From the NCBI GenBank assembly GCA_977017575.1, contig CDRNVI010000018.1:248001-312000 (forward strand): DNA of 64,000 nt, given 5' to 3'. The notes under the pieces were generated by a model. That model made no database searches and was not told the DNA's origin. It was given only the letters and a program-made list of their open reading frames with translations. The position numbers and the translations under genes are program-made. The first letter of the stretch is position 1. Each line of letters starts with the position of its first letter. Below, one piece after another: positions 48,552 through 59,289 of the stretch. This DNA is from Paramoeba atlantica (Eukaryota; Discosea).

Positions 48552-51500
48552 ATCGATAAAGATACAGTTTCTGTACCTTGTTGAATTATTTTCAATTTCG
48601 TACTAACTGTTACTTCCCCCATTGGGGCATGACACTTCACCCTCCTACCCCGCCCCCCCTAGCGCCAGGCGACCTCCCTCGAGGATCTGCCAGCGCGCCC
48701 CCACCTCGAGAGAAAAGCTTCCGCCTCACCCAGAATCGGGCAGTATCCCTACGTCTCAGAAACTCGGAGTCTCCACACTGGCTTTACTTCCCCGACACGC
48801 ACGCGGCAGCCTTATTCCTAACTGAGAAGGACCATTTCTAAGCGGAAATCACAGCGGAGCTTTCCCTCGCACGAACTCTCTCATCAGGAGCGAAGCGCTC
48901 CGACGGAATCGTGGTCCAAAGATGCACTTTGAACGACGTTATGGACCACAAAGCATGCGATTACTTCTCTTCCGCGAAACTTCGGCGCCATATTCGATCT
49001 ACCGACACACAAGCTGGGCCTCAGCGTATAATGACAAAGACATGAATCTCGACCAGGATTATTCCTCAGCGGGATCCCTAGGACGGGCCATACAAAAACG
49101 ACTCAACGGACGTGTAACACCCTCACTGGCCCGCTTCGCAATATCACATGTCTCCCCCTGAGCCGCAACAAGACGCAGATATCGGGTGGACCAAGCCGAA
49201 AATCCAATTTGACGAACCCTACCGAATCCTCCCCACACGGAACACCCCCGCAGAACCGGCCCCTACATCAGCACGCACCGAACCTTGCGCACACCGTTGC
49301 TTCAATAAAATGAGATGCAAACATCCCTGCTGCAAAATCACCGACCCGGAAAGCGGAAATCCTCATTTACCTGAACCCGTAAGCGCAGCTACGCAGGTAC
49401 CAACCACAACTGACTCCCCTAGCGAGCCACATGCAGAAAATCTCACTCCAGCACCACTTCCCTCCACGCCAAGCAGCCCTCCCACCTCGGTGACGCATCG
49501 GCCCTGCAAGCACATATGCCGAGATAAAGCGAATTGCAAACATCGATGCTGCAAGGTGGGAGTCCCCATCTCCCCTCGTCCTCACCCAGAACGGGCAACG
49601 GCAACTCCTCTCACACCCTCCCTTGACGAGCGGAGCACCCGAACCGTCCAATCAGCACTACATGAACCCCGTGCGTACCAGAGCCGTGAAACCAGGCGGG
49701 CGCACGACTACGACAGCGATAGAGCCTCGGAAACGCGCCCCTCTGCAGCCCGTTGGTCCCTGAGGAGTCTCATACCGTGGACCTCACAAAATGAGCGAGC
49801 GCAGCTCTCTGACAACGTGACAACCGAGGCCCATGCAGCAAATGCCCCACTAGAAGACACTAACCCTCATGTCACAGCACTTCCCGATCCACTGCCGATT
49901 CCCAACAACTCCACACCTGCCCTTAGCAATGAGGTACAAGTCAATAGACGACCGTGTCTGCATAAATGCCAGGACAAAGCCCGATGCCTACACAAGTGCT
50001 GCAAAGAAGGAGTACTAGTTTCCGCGCGGCCCTCATCCGCTGAATCGTCATGCTGGAGTCTTCGAAGTCTATTCCTAGGGTCACGACCCCCAGCAGAGAG
50101 ACAGATCAACCCCGACGGATCCGTGCAAAACATCAGTATTTCCAGAAGTCAAAACTCTCGCCTCAACCAATCCACGGAAGAGACACCAACCACCACGCCG
50201 ACAACCACATCGACGACCTCAAGCAGCCAGACGCGATCCACCGGTCAGAGAAACTCGATCTCGTCGGGGGATGAGAACGATCAACCAACTCCCAACTCAC
50301 CCCAATTGATAAGGAACCCTGAGAACCAGCCTGAACCGCCACTGCTTCGATCTTCCCGCTCTCTGATGGCTAATGCGAACCGATCGAGGGCCGCAACGTC
50401 CCGATTGGAGAACGTGCAGGATACACCCGGAACTCTTCTATCGACACTACGCACCATAGAAGGAGGCCGCATCATGATACATCTTTCCTCTGCTCAGTGG
50501 CAGCGCACGGAGGAAAAGGCACTGGAAAGATGTACCAAATTTCTGAGTCCCGCAGAGAGTGCCGACGAGGCTACCGCACAAGCAGAACTACTCACGGCAT
50601 GTCTCGCGGTGTCGGCATACGAGGTGGCCAGCGAGGCAGACCCAACCGGGGGATTCCGTATTAGAACAAACGCGCGTCACAACCGTCGCAGAACACGCCC
50701 CCTGGCAGCGGAGCGCTCGGCCAAGCAGCTTGAAACTCACGTTCGACAACTGAAAGCAACACTGCGATATACCCACGGACGGGCCGAGCGGAACCACGTC
50801 AAGGGTCAACTGAAAGAGGCTGTAAAACTTCAGAAGGTCTACATGGCAGAAGGAGAAGCGCAGCGACTGGAGATGGCTCAGCGCTGGGCCCACACAAGAT
50901 TTCAAAGGAATCCCTGGACGGCAGGTAGTGAATGTATTGATAACCACGAAAAAGAAGCACAGCAACGTAATGGGAAGCATCCAGACATCGCCCCCGCCGA
51001 AGTAGAGTCCTATTTCAGGGGCTCTATGGAAACAACTCAAGAATGTGGACTTCCTCCAACAGAGCTTCTGGGCCCCCAGGCGGATAGAGACATGACATGG
51101 GAAGCAATAGATAGCGCCACGATCGCAGCCGCTGTATCATCGAAGCGCCATACAGCGGCACCAGGCTCTGACACCGTTAGCAATGCGCTGCTAAAGCGCT
51201 GCCCCGCGCTACACCCTTTCTTAGCCCAATCGTTTAACGACCTCTTCAAATTTGGGGTCTGTCCCGACAACTGGAAGAAAGCGGTTACCCTTCTTGTGCA
51301 TAAAAGTGGCCCTACGCAGAACGTTTCCAACTGGCGGCCCATAAGCCTTACGAGCTGTCTCGGGAAACTCTTCCACAGCATTGTCAGCCACCGGATTCAG
51401 GAACATGTCATAGGATCGGGAGTAATAGATACTACAATCCAGAAGGGATTCCTGCCTGGTGTGAATGGCTGTATCGAACATACCCAAGCGCTTTGTGAAC

Positions 51501-53470
51501 TTCTTGACCAGCAACGGCAACACAAACGCCAATACTGCCTTGGACAGTACGACCTCAAAAATGCCTTTGGTTCACTCCCACACTGTGTGCTCTTCTCTGC
51601 CCTGGAATGGGCTCGCCTTCCCACCAACGTTATCACGTACATTCGAGCCCTGTACACGGGAGCTTCCATGCAAGTGAAGTGTGCAGAGGGATTGACCGGA
51701 GATATCTCTATAACACGTGGCGTCCTCCAAGGCGATACCTTATCTCCTGTTCTCTTTCTCATCGCAATGGAAGTGGTCCTTCGGTACCTCCGATCTAGCC
51801 TGCCAAAATATGGTATTGTATGGGACACGCGAGAAACCTTCATAAAAGCGTTTGCTGATGACCTAACCCTTGTCACGAGCACCCCTGACGAATTACAGCG
51901 GGCGACCAACGTTCTGCACCGGGTTCTCACCACTATGGGGCTCCGGCTGAACGTCGGGAAGTGCCGAGTGCAACACATGGCAGTCCTCAACGGAGGTTAC
52001 AAGACACATCGCCCTCGCATAGTCGCGGATGGGCAGGTAATTCCACATATCTGTGACAAGGGAAGTCTCTTTCTCGGAATGACGCTAGCTCCTGGGGCAC
52101 AACAAGGAAAAGTTCTATTCAAAACCCTGCAATGTAAGTTGCGGAAGTGGCTCGGAAACATTACGGAAAGCGCATTTGATCAAGCAGCGAAAATGTGGAT
52201 TTACAATAACGCAATAATTTCCCGTCTCCGGTACGTCCTGACTGTGAACACAGGGATCACTTTCAACTATATCCTACGTCTCCAAAAGCTGGCCACAAAC
52301 CAAATCAGGAAATGGCTTAACGTTGCGAAAACGGCCACAAGTGAACTCTTCTACTCTGAGCGCGGCTGGCGGATGATGAGCATCTCTAAGCTTTGGCTGC
52401 AGTGTACGGCCACAGCCATCTCGCAAATGTCCAAATCTCGTGACCCAGCGGTACAGTACGCATTACGACACAGGATAGCCAACGAGCAACGTAGACGCTC
52501 ATCAGGACATGTGAGGCCCGCAGCGAGGTTCTATGATGTGCGGGATGACCCCGATAACCTCCGAAGAACAATTAACGATGAGTATGAAAGGCACTTGATC
52601 GAGTCAGTACAACGCCGCACCACCATAGCCTGCGAATGGTTTCAAATGGCTACAGAAAGCGACCTAGCGAAAGACTTCGCTTCTGCCCTATGTAATATCA
52701 AAAGCTCCTCCCTCTCTCGCTTCGCGGCATCCGTGCTCACTCAAACTCCACTTCCTACGCGTTCCTCTCTCCGCCGGTGGGGCATATCGTCACACACGAA
52801 CGTCACATGTCCAATTTGTGGCGAAGCGACCCAGACCCCGCGCCACATCTTAACAGGCTGCAAAGTGTCCCTTGAGCAAGGACGGTATACATACCGCCAT
52901 GATCTTATACTACTTGCCCTTGCAGACGCTGTTGCCAACTCTCCCACCACATCCTCGTACCACTTTGACGTGGACCTGTACCGCAACTCTCCTCCCTGGC
53001 TCTCGCACGGAACTGAACTGAGACCAGATGGATGGGTGCGGCTGCACAACGGGTCCGAGTACATAATTGAACTTACATCCCCATGGGAAGAGAACTTGGA
53101 ATACGCCCACGAACGGAAGGTTCGTAAGTACACACATCTTTACACGCAGCGCAGGCTAGCGAATCCGTCGACCTTTCTCCTGGTTTTTGAAGTTGGTGCG
53201 AGAGGAAAGCTGAACTCCTCCGCACGTGCGGTAAACTCCCTCTTTGGAACTAAGGCTGAAGCCTCCAAGTGTAGGGAAAAACTAGTGCAGCGAGCACTAC
53301 TAGGAAGTTTCCACATATACCAACAACGGGAGAACCCCAACTGGTATATGCCAAGCTTCCAATGAGGTGGGCATGTCAGAAGAAGAAGTGCGTTTTGGGC
53401 GCACTAAAGGGATACACCCGATCTTCTTCTGTTTTAATCTCTGCAGTTTACTGCATGATAATCACAAAAA
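48552..53470 (+). mobile_element. Element F: SL-led R2/NeSL-like LINE inserted antisense in C''
   Basis: SL copy at 48554-48583 (starting CGATAAAG), a ~560-nt leader with no recognised feature, the ORF 49148-53365, a short ~95-nt 3'UTR and a six-A tail (53465-53470). The flanks are the two halves of C'' with an apparent small target deletion. Confidence 0.82.
49148..53365 (+). CDS. F polyprotein: triple Cys-His repeats, RT, CCHC finger, REL endonuclease
   Basis: 1405 residues, start MSPPEPQQDAD, the first ATG of the frame. Three repeats C-x3-C-x5-C-x3-CC: CAHRCFNKMRCKHPCC (about 46), CKHICRDKANCKHRCC (about 119), CLHKCQDKARCLHKCC (about 269), probably zinc-binding. RT: NWRPISLTSCLGK, YDLKNAFGSLP (about 801), GVLQGDTLSPVLF, KAFADDLTLVTS (about 900). 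CPICGEATQTPRHILTGC finger (about 1221) and RPDGWVRLHN...IELTSPWEE (about 1293), the REL core of R2/NeSL/CRE-type elements. No frameshift; probably intact. Confidence 0.92.
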   Translation: MSPPEPQQDADIGWTKPKIQFDEPYRILPTRNTPAEPAPTSARTEPCAHRCFNKMRCKHPCCKITDPESGNPHLPEPVSAATQVPTTTDSPSEPHAENLTPAPLPSTPSSPPTSVTHRPCKHICRDKANCKHRCCKVGVPISPRPHPERATATPLTPSLDERSTRTVQSALHEPRAYQSRETRRAHDYDSDRASETRPSAARWSLRSLIPWTSQNERAQLSDNVTTEAHAANAPLEDTNPHVTALPDPLPIPNNSTPALSNEVQVNRRPCLHKCQDKARCLHKCCKEGVLVSARPSSAESSCWSLRSLFLGSRPPAERQINPDGSVQNISISRSQNSRLNQSTEETPTTTPTTTSTTSSSQTRSTGQRNSISSGDENDQPTPNSPQLIRNPENQPEPPLLRSSRSLMANANRSRAATSRLENVQDTPGTLLSTLRTIEGGRIMIHLSSAQWQRTEEKALERCTKFLSPAESADEATAQAELLTACLAVSAYEVASEADPTGGFRIRTNARHNRRRTRPLAAERSAKQLETHVRQLKATLRYTHGRAERNHVKGQLKEAVKLQKVYMAEGEAQRLEMAQRWAHTRFQRNPWTAGSECIDNHEKEAQQRNGKHPDIAPAEVESYFRGSMETTQECGLPPTELLGPQADRDMTWEAIDSATIAAAVSSKRHTAAPGSDTVSNALLKRCPALHPFLAQSFNDLFKFGVCPDNWKKAVTLLVHKSGPTQNVSNWRPISLTSCLGKLFHSIVSHRIQEHVIGSGVIDTTIQKGFLPGVNGCIEHTQALCELLDQQRQHKRQYCLGQYDLKNAFGSLPHCVLFSALEWARLPTNVITYIRALYTGASMQVKCAEGLTGDISITRGVLQGDTLSPVLFLIAMEVVLRYLRSSLPKYGIVWDTRETFIKAFADDLTLVTSTPDELQRATNVLHRVLTTMGLRLNVGKCRVQHMAVLNGGYKTHRPRIVADGQVIPHICDKGSLFLGMTLAPGAQQGKVLFKTLQCKLRKWLGNITESAFDQAAKMWIYNNAIISRLRYVLTVNTGITFNYILRLQKLATNQIRKWLNVAKTATSELFYSERGWRMMSISKLWLQCTATAISQMSKSRDPAVQYALRHRIANEQRRRSSGHVRPAARFYDVRDDPDNLRRTINDEYERHLIESVQRRTTIACEWFQMATESDLAKDFASALCNIKSSSLSRFAASVLTQTPLPTRSSLRRWGISSHTNVTCPICGEATQTPRHILTGCKVSLEQGRYTYRHDLILLALADAVANSPTTSSYHFDVDLYRNSPPWLSHGTELRPDGWVRLHNGSEYIIELTSPWEENLEYAHERKVRKYTHLYTQRRLANPSTFLLVFEVGARGKLNSSARAVNSLFGTKAEASKCREKLVQRALLGSFHIYQQRENPNWYMPSFQ

Positions 53471-56250
53471 ATACCGCTCGCGAAGTTTGTGAACGATCCG
53501 TTCACATCCCGCTCTTGAAAACACTCCCTGCTGCATCGGTGCAAACATGGGCGCCAAGGTATCTTCGTAGCGTTGCATCAGGACAATCCCAGCTAGTTTA
53601 GACAGGACCTCTCCCATTGCGACTGGGCGCACTCCACCATTCTCTATCGGGATCGCCACCAACCGTGAACGGTTCAGCCTATTAGTTACGTCTTTCACAA
53701 GGAAACCGTTTATGAGGTCGCAAAGCATATGGCACAGATTCAAACATGATACTTCATCATCGATCATTAACCGCACGATTATATCCGTCCTACCTGTCGG
53801 ACCTGGGCTAACGCCCTTTGCGAGTCGTTTGCCCGCACTGCGTAATTCTTCTTGTGATATGCTGGACATGATCGGAGCCTCCTCCGGGGCTCTAAAATCA
53901 CATGGTTTCTGCGGGTGCAATTCGGCAAGCTTGTCCAAAGTCTCCTCATCGGACAGTCCGCTGGGTTTGAAATCCTGGTCCATTGTTTTTGCTGCTTTTG
54001 TTGTACACCCTTCCAGAGCCAGACGCATCGCTTTCTTAATCGCCCGGGTGTCTTGAGCTTGCTCGTTGCCCTGCGTGGCAGACGTTCTTTCTTCTAGGGG
54101 TCGTCGCCTTCTCCCCTTTGATTCGGCGCGCCGGATCGTTGCCAGGGATAATTTCATAGCCGACAGCAGGCGGTGCCAGATCTGGTTTCGTAGTGGGTAA
54201 TCTGCTGTTGAGTAATTCTGCACGATGTTGCGAAGCAATGAAATTACACATGGCGCGAATTCGGGTCCGATGGCTCGCATGGTAGGTATAGGGAGACGGT
54301 CGATACCTTCAGAGTCTGGAGGGGTAGACAATGGTATTTCTTGATTCTCCAGAAAGGAGTCCCGAAGCACGATGTCATCGATTGCTGGCGGCGCCTGGTG
54401 CCACCAAATACGATAGACTCGGACACAGTCCTGTGGCGGAAGAAAACCTTTGAACTCCTCTCCTCTTCTGTATCCCCGATACCCCGTGTAGGCTATGGTG
54501 AGCTTCCCCAGGCCCCCGCGTTTGCTGTAAGTCCTTATTACCTTCCCATTGGATATGTTCAGTTCCTTCTGACGGACAAATGTCCAGACTACTGTGCACT
54601 GGGCTCCTGTCTTGATCTGCTTTGATTGGCGCCAAATTTCATCAGCCGGAATGGGAAATTGAGCGGCAGGGTTAATCGAGTCAGCAATTGTCACCGCATA
54701 ATCCTCCGTCATTAGATTCTCTCCAACATATGTGTATCTAATCGCGTCGACTCGCCTGTCCGCCAGTTGCAGCAACCTTTCCCCACTTGCATTTTCTTGA
54801 TTTACTGGTTCTCCTAGAAGTCCTGCGCTGGTTTCCTGTTCCTCCATTTTCCCTGGCTCTTGCATATCAATATCGTTAAAATTTTCGCTGTGAGGTGACG
54901 TGCAGTCGTGAAACTCATACACGAGTTGATCGTCCAATTCAATAGGCGATTGCGATGATTTGCCAGAGACAACGGGTGGATCATCTTCCTCTCTTGAAGA
55001 ATCGGACGATGTGTCGATTGCTTGGTGAGCTTCAACACAACATTGCGCTGCGCTTTCGGAATTGAATATGGCATTTGTCGTTGTTGTAATGGCAGCCGCC
55101 GCCGTGGAACACGTTTTCCTGATTCTGCTGCTCCATGTTCCGGGTTCATTTGTATCTTTCTGTGGAATTTTGCTGCTTGAGATTGGAAGGTGTTGCTCTA
55201 GTGTAGCTGCTTTGGGCGGCAAATTTTGTTTGCCGATCTCTTCCTGCACCTTCCGCAGTCGGTGAAAGTCTTTCGCCGAAAAATCGCCCGACGAACCAAT
55301 GATCCTGACTCGGAGCGTGCGAGCTGTGTTCGGCGACGATGTCACAGGCTGTGGCGATGAAGGCTTTGGCGTGAATGCTGGTGGCGTTGGCGGCGAAGAT
55401 ACTCTCTGCGGCGGGAAAACGAACGCCTTCTTCTTTGATTTCTGTGGCGGGGGAAGGGGCGCTGGCAACTGCGACAAAGATGGCACTGGAGACGCTTGAG
55501 GTATAGAAGGTTGTTTGTTTTTCCGATTATCCGCCTCGTTCGATTGCAATATCTTTATGGACGGCGCGGGGGCTTGCGATGCTTCTATCGGCACAGGGGC
55601 TACTATGATAGGCGTCGTCTCCGTATCTTCCTGTTGCGATGTCGGAGGCAGATCCTCACGTTCTGGATCCACCTCACTTCGCGGCGAAGGGATTTCAAGT
55701 CGGCGACGTGTGTTAAACCTGGTCGGAAACTTTGACGGAAAGTTCGCTGCCAGAGTGTCGTAACAAGAAGGCTTCTTTGACGCCGTTTCGCTTATTTCAG
55801 TTGCCCGTTTTGGGGTTGCCATTTGCGGTGTTACCCGTGGTGTTGGCAGTGTTAGTGTCAGTGACAATGGCGGTCTCGTCGGCGATGGCGGCGGTGGCGG
55901 CGGCGGTGGCGGCGACGATGGCGCCGGCGGCATCAGTGGCGTCGGAGATGGTGTCGGCGCCGGCGTCATCAGTGGCGTCGGCGATGGTGTCGGCGATGGC
56001 TGCGGGGCCGGCGGAAGAGACGGAGGAGTCGAAGGTGACGTCGATTGGAGAGGCGACTGAAGAGGCCGCGGAGGAGGAGGTGGGGGAGATGTCGGTGAAG
56101 CGGACGAGGGCGGCGACTGCGCGAGCGGCGGCGGTGTTGGGGGTGTTGGTGGTGTGGATGGCGGCGGCGGTGGTGGCGGCAGAGGTCGCTCCTCGGGTGC
56201 TTTCTTCTTTCGGCGTGAAGGTGGCAGCGGTAGGACCTTTGGAGCTACTC
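53471..56250 (-). pseudogene. C'' polyprotein, 5' part (antisense): proline-rich N-terminus, barrel, RT N-terminal half
   Basis: The minus strand enters from the 17-bp array with GVAPKVLPLPPSRRKKK-like sequence, so the ATG and first residues are lost. A very long P/S/T-rich stretch follows, then RTLRVRIIGSSGDFSAKDFHR, barrel domain (QCTVVWTFVRQ...GFLPPQDCVRVYRIWW), RT start GVRPVAMGE and GCERIVHKLRERY. It is cut there by F and resumes at 48545. Confidence 0.82.
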
Positions 56251-56897
56251 GAGTTTTTTGTAAGATCGAGTTTTTTGTAAGATCGAGTTTTTTGTAAAGA
56301 TCGAGTTTTTTGTAAGATCGAGTTTTTTGTAAGATCGAGTTTTTTGTAAGATCGAGTTTTTTGTAAGATCGAGTTTTTTGTAAGATCGAGTTTTTTGTAA
56401 GATCGAGTTTTTTGTAAAGATCGAGTTTTTTGTAAGATCGAGTTTTTTGTAAGATCGAGTTTTTTGTAAGATCGAGTTTTTTGTAAGATCGAGTTTTTTG
56501 TAAGATCGAGTTTTTTGTAAGATCGAGTTTTTTGTAAGATCGAGTTTTTTGTAAGATCGAGTTTTTTGTAAGATCGAGTTTTTTGTAAGATCGAGTTTTT
56601 TGTAAGATCGAGTTTTTTCTAAAGATCGAGTTTTTTGTAAGATCGAGTTTTTTGTAAAATCGAGTTTTTTGTAAGATCGAGTTTTTTGTAAGATCGAGTT
56701 TTTTGTAAGATCGAATTTTTTGTAAGATCGAATTTTTTGTAAGATCGAGTTTTTTGTAAGATCGAGTTTTTTGTAAGATCGAGTTTTTTGTAAGATCGAG
56801 TTTTTTGTAAGATCGAGTTTTTTGTAAGATCGAGTTTTTTGTAAGATCGAGTTTTCTGTAAGATCGAGTTTTTTGTAAAGATCGAGTTTTTTGTAAT
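56249..56897 (+). repeat. 17-bp tandem array, unit GAGTTTTTTGTAAGATC (~38 copies)
   Basis: Homogeneous, with occasional 18-bp units (GTAAAGATC). It shares TTTTTTGTAAGA with the 18-bp arrays but ends ...TCGAG. It replaces the first codons of the C'' ORF, at the same relative place (5' end) as the arrays at 33641 and 42022. Confidence 0.95.
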
Positions 56898-56951
56898 AAT
56901 TCTGTATTGTTAGATAACGTTCCTAGATTCTAATATTCATTTATATACATA

Positions 56952-57218
56952 TTATACCCTATCATTTCGGCTCCAAGGATCGGCCATGTTGTCCTCCGAA
57001 CGGACGTAAGTGGGTTTCAGCTGCAGTTTGTATTTTTTGGCGAAATCGAGGATGCGTACGAGTGCTACGGATATTCCGTCTGAGTCCGACCATTTACGTC
57101 GTATCGCCGAAGCGGCGCTTATATTATCAATACGTAGATCAATATTTGATATTGTTGACCAGTGGTCTGAAAATGAGCTAAGGGCTTGTTCTACTGCTCT
57201 CGTTTCCGCTTCATTGAT
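56952..57218 (-). pseudogene. RNase H fragment of a third YR-element lineage
   Basis: Minus strand, no ATG: INEAETRAVEQALSSF, LRIDNISAASAIRR, SDSDGISVALVRIL, YVRSEDNMADPWSRN. It aligns with the YR RNase H at 14529 and 58291 (EVNKAEAAAVRLALE, DNTSCQAAINR, ENPADPISR) but is clearly diverged. Ends at its own stop. Confidence 0.8.
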
Positions 57219-57250
57219 TTATAAGGGTTTATGGAGATCCAGAACTTCTC

Positions 57251-57342
57251 GTTGTGGAGGAGTCCGCAGTCTGACGCTGCTAGACAGCGGAAAGAGTCAC
57301 TTTCCACGCCTTTTTCGGTAACATACTTCTTGAAATTCACGC
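57251..57342 (-). pseudogene. Antisense A-family endonuclease scrap
   Basis: Minus strand: FKKYVTEKGVESDSFRCL and ASDCGLLHN, the same ORF segment as the scrap at 5345-5435. No 3' end of the element is present. Confidence 0.75.
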
Positions 57343-58023
57343 CTCGTTCATTGATAAATATAACCGAAGTAACAAACGAAATCAAAGAATATTGTTGAAA
57401 TATAACCTGAGCTAATTATCAGATCAAAACGTACTTTTATGATATATAGTATATAGCACTCCTTGTAGATATTTCAAAGGCCTTATTATAGAAACGAAAC
57501 TAATTAACATCTACAATATACTTTGTGATCGGGGAACCCATCCCCGACCCGCGGCCAAATGGCTGGGGGTCGGTGGGTGGGCAAAGACTTGTACGTATCG
57601 TGTATTGAAGGTGAATGTATTCTACAAATATATTAATCAATGAATAAAGTTCTAATACAGAATTTAGTACACGTGCGTTACATAATAAATTATTGTATTC
57701 AAATATTTTTGGTGAATTTTCACACGCCCCCTTCTCGGGGGGCCAGCACAAATGCACTTATTACTCGTCTAAATTTCATCACGTAAACTAATAGAAATTC
57801 ACGCCTCGTTCATTGATAAATATAACCGAAGTAACAAACGAAATCAAAGAATATTGTTGAAATATAACCTGAGCTAATTATCAGATCAAAACGTACCTTT
57901 ATGATATATAGTATATAGCACTCCTTGTAGATATTTCAAAGGCCTTATTATAGAAACGAAACTAATCAACATCTCCTACAATATACTTTGTGATCGGGGA
58001 ACCCATCCCCGACCCGCGGCCAA
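57335..58023 (-). repeat. E repeat, copy 3, followed head-to-tail by a truncated copy 4
   Basis: GAAATTCACGCCTCGTTCATT begins at about 57335 and again at 57797. The two share about 220 bp almost identically, then copy 3 continues through GGCCAAATGGCTGGGGG to TAAATTTCATCACG...CTAATA, while copy 4 stops at GACCCGCGGCCA. The junction CTAATA-GAAATTCACG confirms the element ends inferred at 17210-17629. 58024-58205 shows nothing recognisable. Confidence 0.8.
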
Positions 58024-58290
58024 CCACCCGCTCACTCGTCACACATCACCCGTACACCAGTCACCTAATCCGTCGCTCACCACAGAAAACCTCCTTTTGA
58101 ACCAAATCGGTCCCACATCCTGAGGGAGCCGGCCTCAGTATGCGAAACCTATTCACTTCAAACATATTCGCGTCTTCCTTTCCTATGCTCTGCTTCTTCT
58201 TTAGTTTTTTTTTTTGGTTTCTAAATATAACACACAAGACGTAATGACTCGTTTTTGTACTCCAAGCACACAAATCAATCTTCCCTATTA

Positions 58291-58766
58291 TCAGAACTCT
58301 CTGCTGATCGGATCTGCCGGATTTTCTTGACTCTTAACATATGTCGCCTGTAGGCGAATACCCTTGCGCTTAGAATGATCCAAAACCTGCACAAGTTCTC
58401 CTGCGATCCCGTCGGACTTCGCGATCTTCCTATTAATAGCGGCTTGACAACTCGTGTTGTCAATAAATAGATCGAGACACGTTCCCTTAACCAGGTGAGC
58501 GTCAAATTTCTCCAGCGCGAGTCGTACCGCCGCCGCCTCTGCCTTGTTAACCTCATACGTGGCGTTGGGCTTCCACTTACTCCCTGCGACGAGCATGTCG
58601 CCATAATCACAATACATAATGGCCCCCCAACCTTTTCGCGAGGCGTCTGTGTACAGCCTATGACGGTGCTGTACACAATCTGGGTGTGGCGGTGGTATGA
58701 TTGGCTTGTTTTCAATGATTTCGTTACGCCATTCCGCGAGCATGGCCCGAGTTCGAATAGGAAGGT
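58291..58766 (-). pseudogene. YR copy 2 RNase H
   Basis: YTDASRKGWGAIMY, TYEVNKAEAAAVRLALE, LDLFIDNTSCQAAINR, ENPADPISREF: the same D-E-D plus terminal motif as 14529-14891. It continues the RT that breaks at 60205; PPPHPD before it matches copy 1. Confidence 0.87.
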
Positions 58767-58789
58767 CGACCAGACGTGTTGTATTGTAT

Positions 58790-59260
58790 TGTATTGTATT
58801 CAGGTAAAAACCCCGTAGACGGGGTGTTGCCTCCTCGGAGAGAGCCGAAGGTAGCTCCGACCCGCACGACCCGTGCGCAGACCTAAAAGGATTGCAGCAC
58901 AGAGCCGATGCAAGCCGATCCAGCTAACGCGCAGACTGAAAGTCCGCTGCGGGAAGCTGGATTAGCTAGGAGGGTGGGGTTCGCCACACCCCGACACTGC
59001 CAAAAGCAGTGCTCCTTGACCCCTTGCCTTCTTGCTGGCATAGTTTGGGAGTGTCGACTCTCAGCTTCAACGGTTTTAGCACCTCAGCTTCAACGGACCA
59101 AGTCTTCTAGGGTGTTGTCCCCTCGAGCGGACTTGGCTCCTCAGCTTCAACAGGCCAAACCTCAGCTTTAACGAACTCGTATCTCTCCAAATTGTTACCC
59201 TAGCCCCGTTATCATGGGCTAGTTGCAAGCCGCAGAAAAAAAGAAAAAAGTACGTTCAAA
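58790..59260 (-). other. Structured 3' region, second copy
   Basis: Non-coding. CACTGCCAAAAGCAGTG (58993) sits next to GGGGTTCGCCACACCCC, as at 48200-48255 with different stem sequence. The terminal hairpin CCCCGT...ACGGGG (58810) precedes the pentamer tail. CTAGCCC...GGGCTAG is near 59200. Confidence 0.5.
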
Positions 59261-59289
59261 AAAGCGTGAATGACGCCTACCCTAGTTTT

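Noticed and set aside
55732-56280. Alanine/valine-rich plus-strand ORF
   Set aside because: It is the shadow of the proline/serine/threonine-rich antisense C'' N-terminal region.
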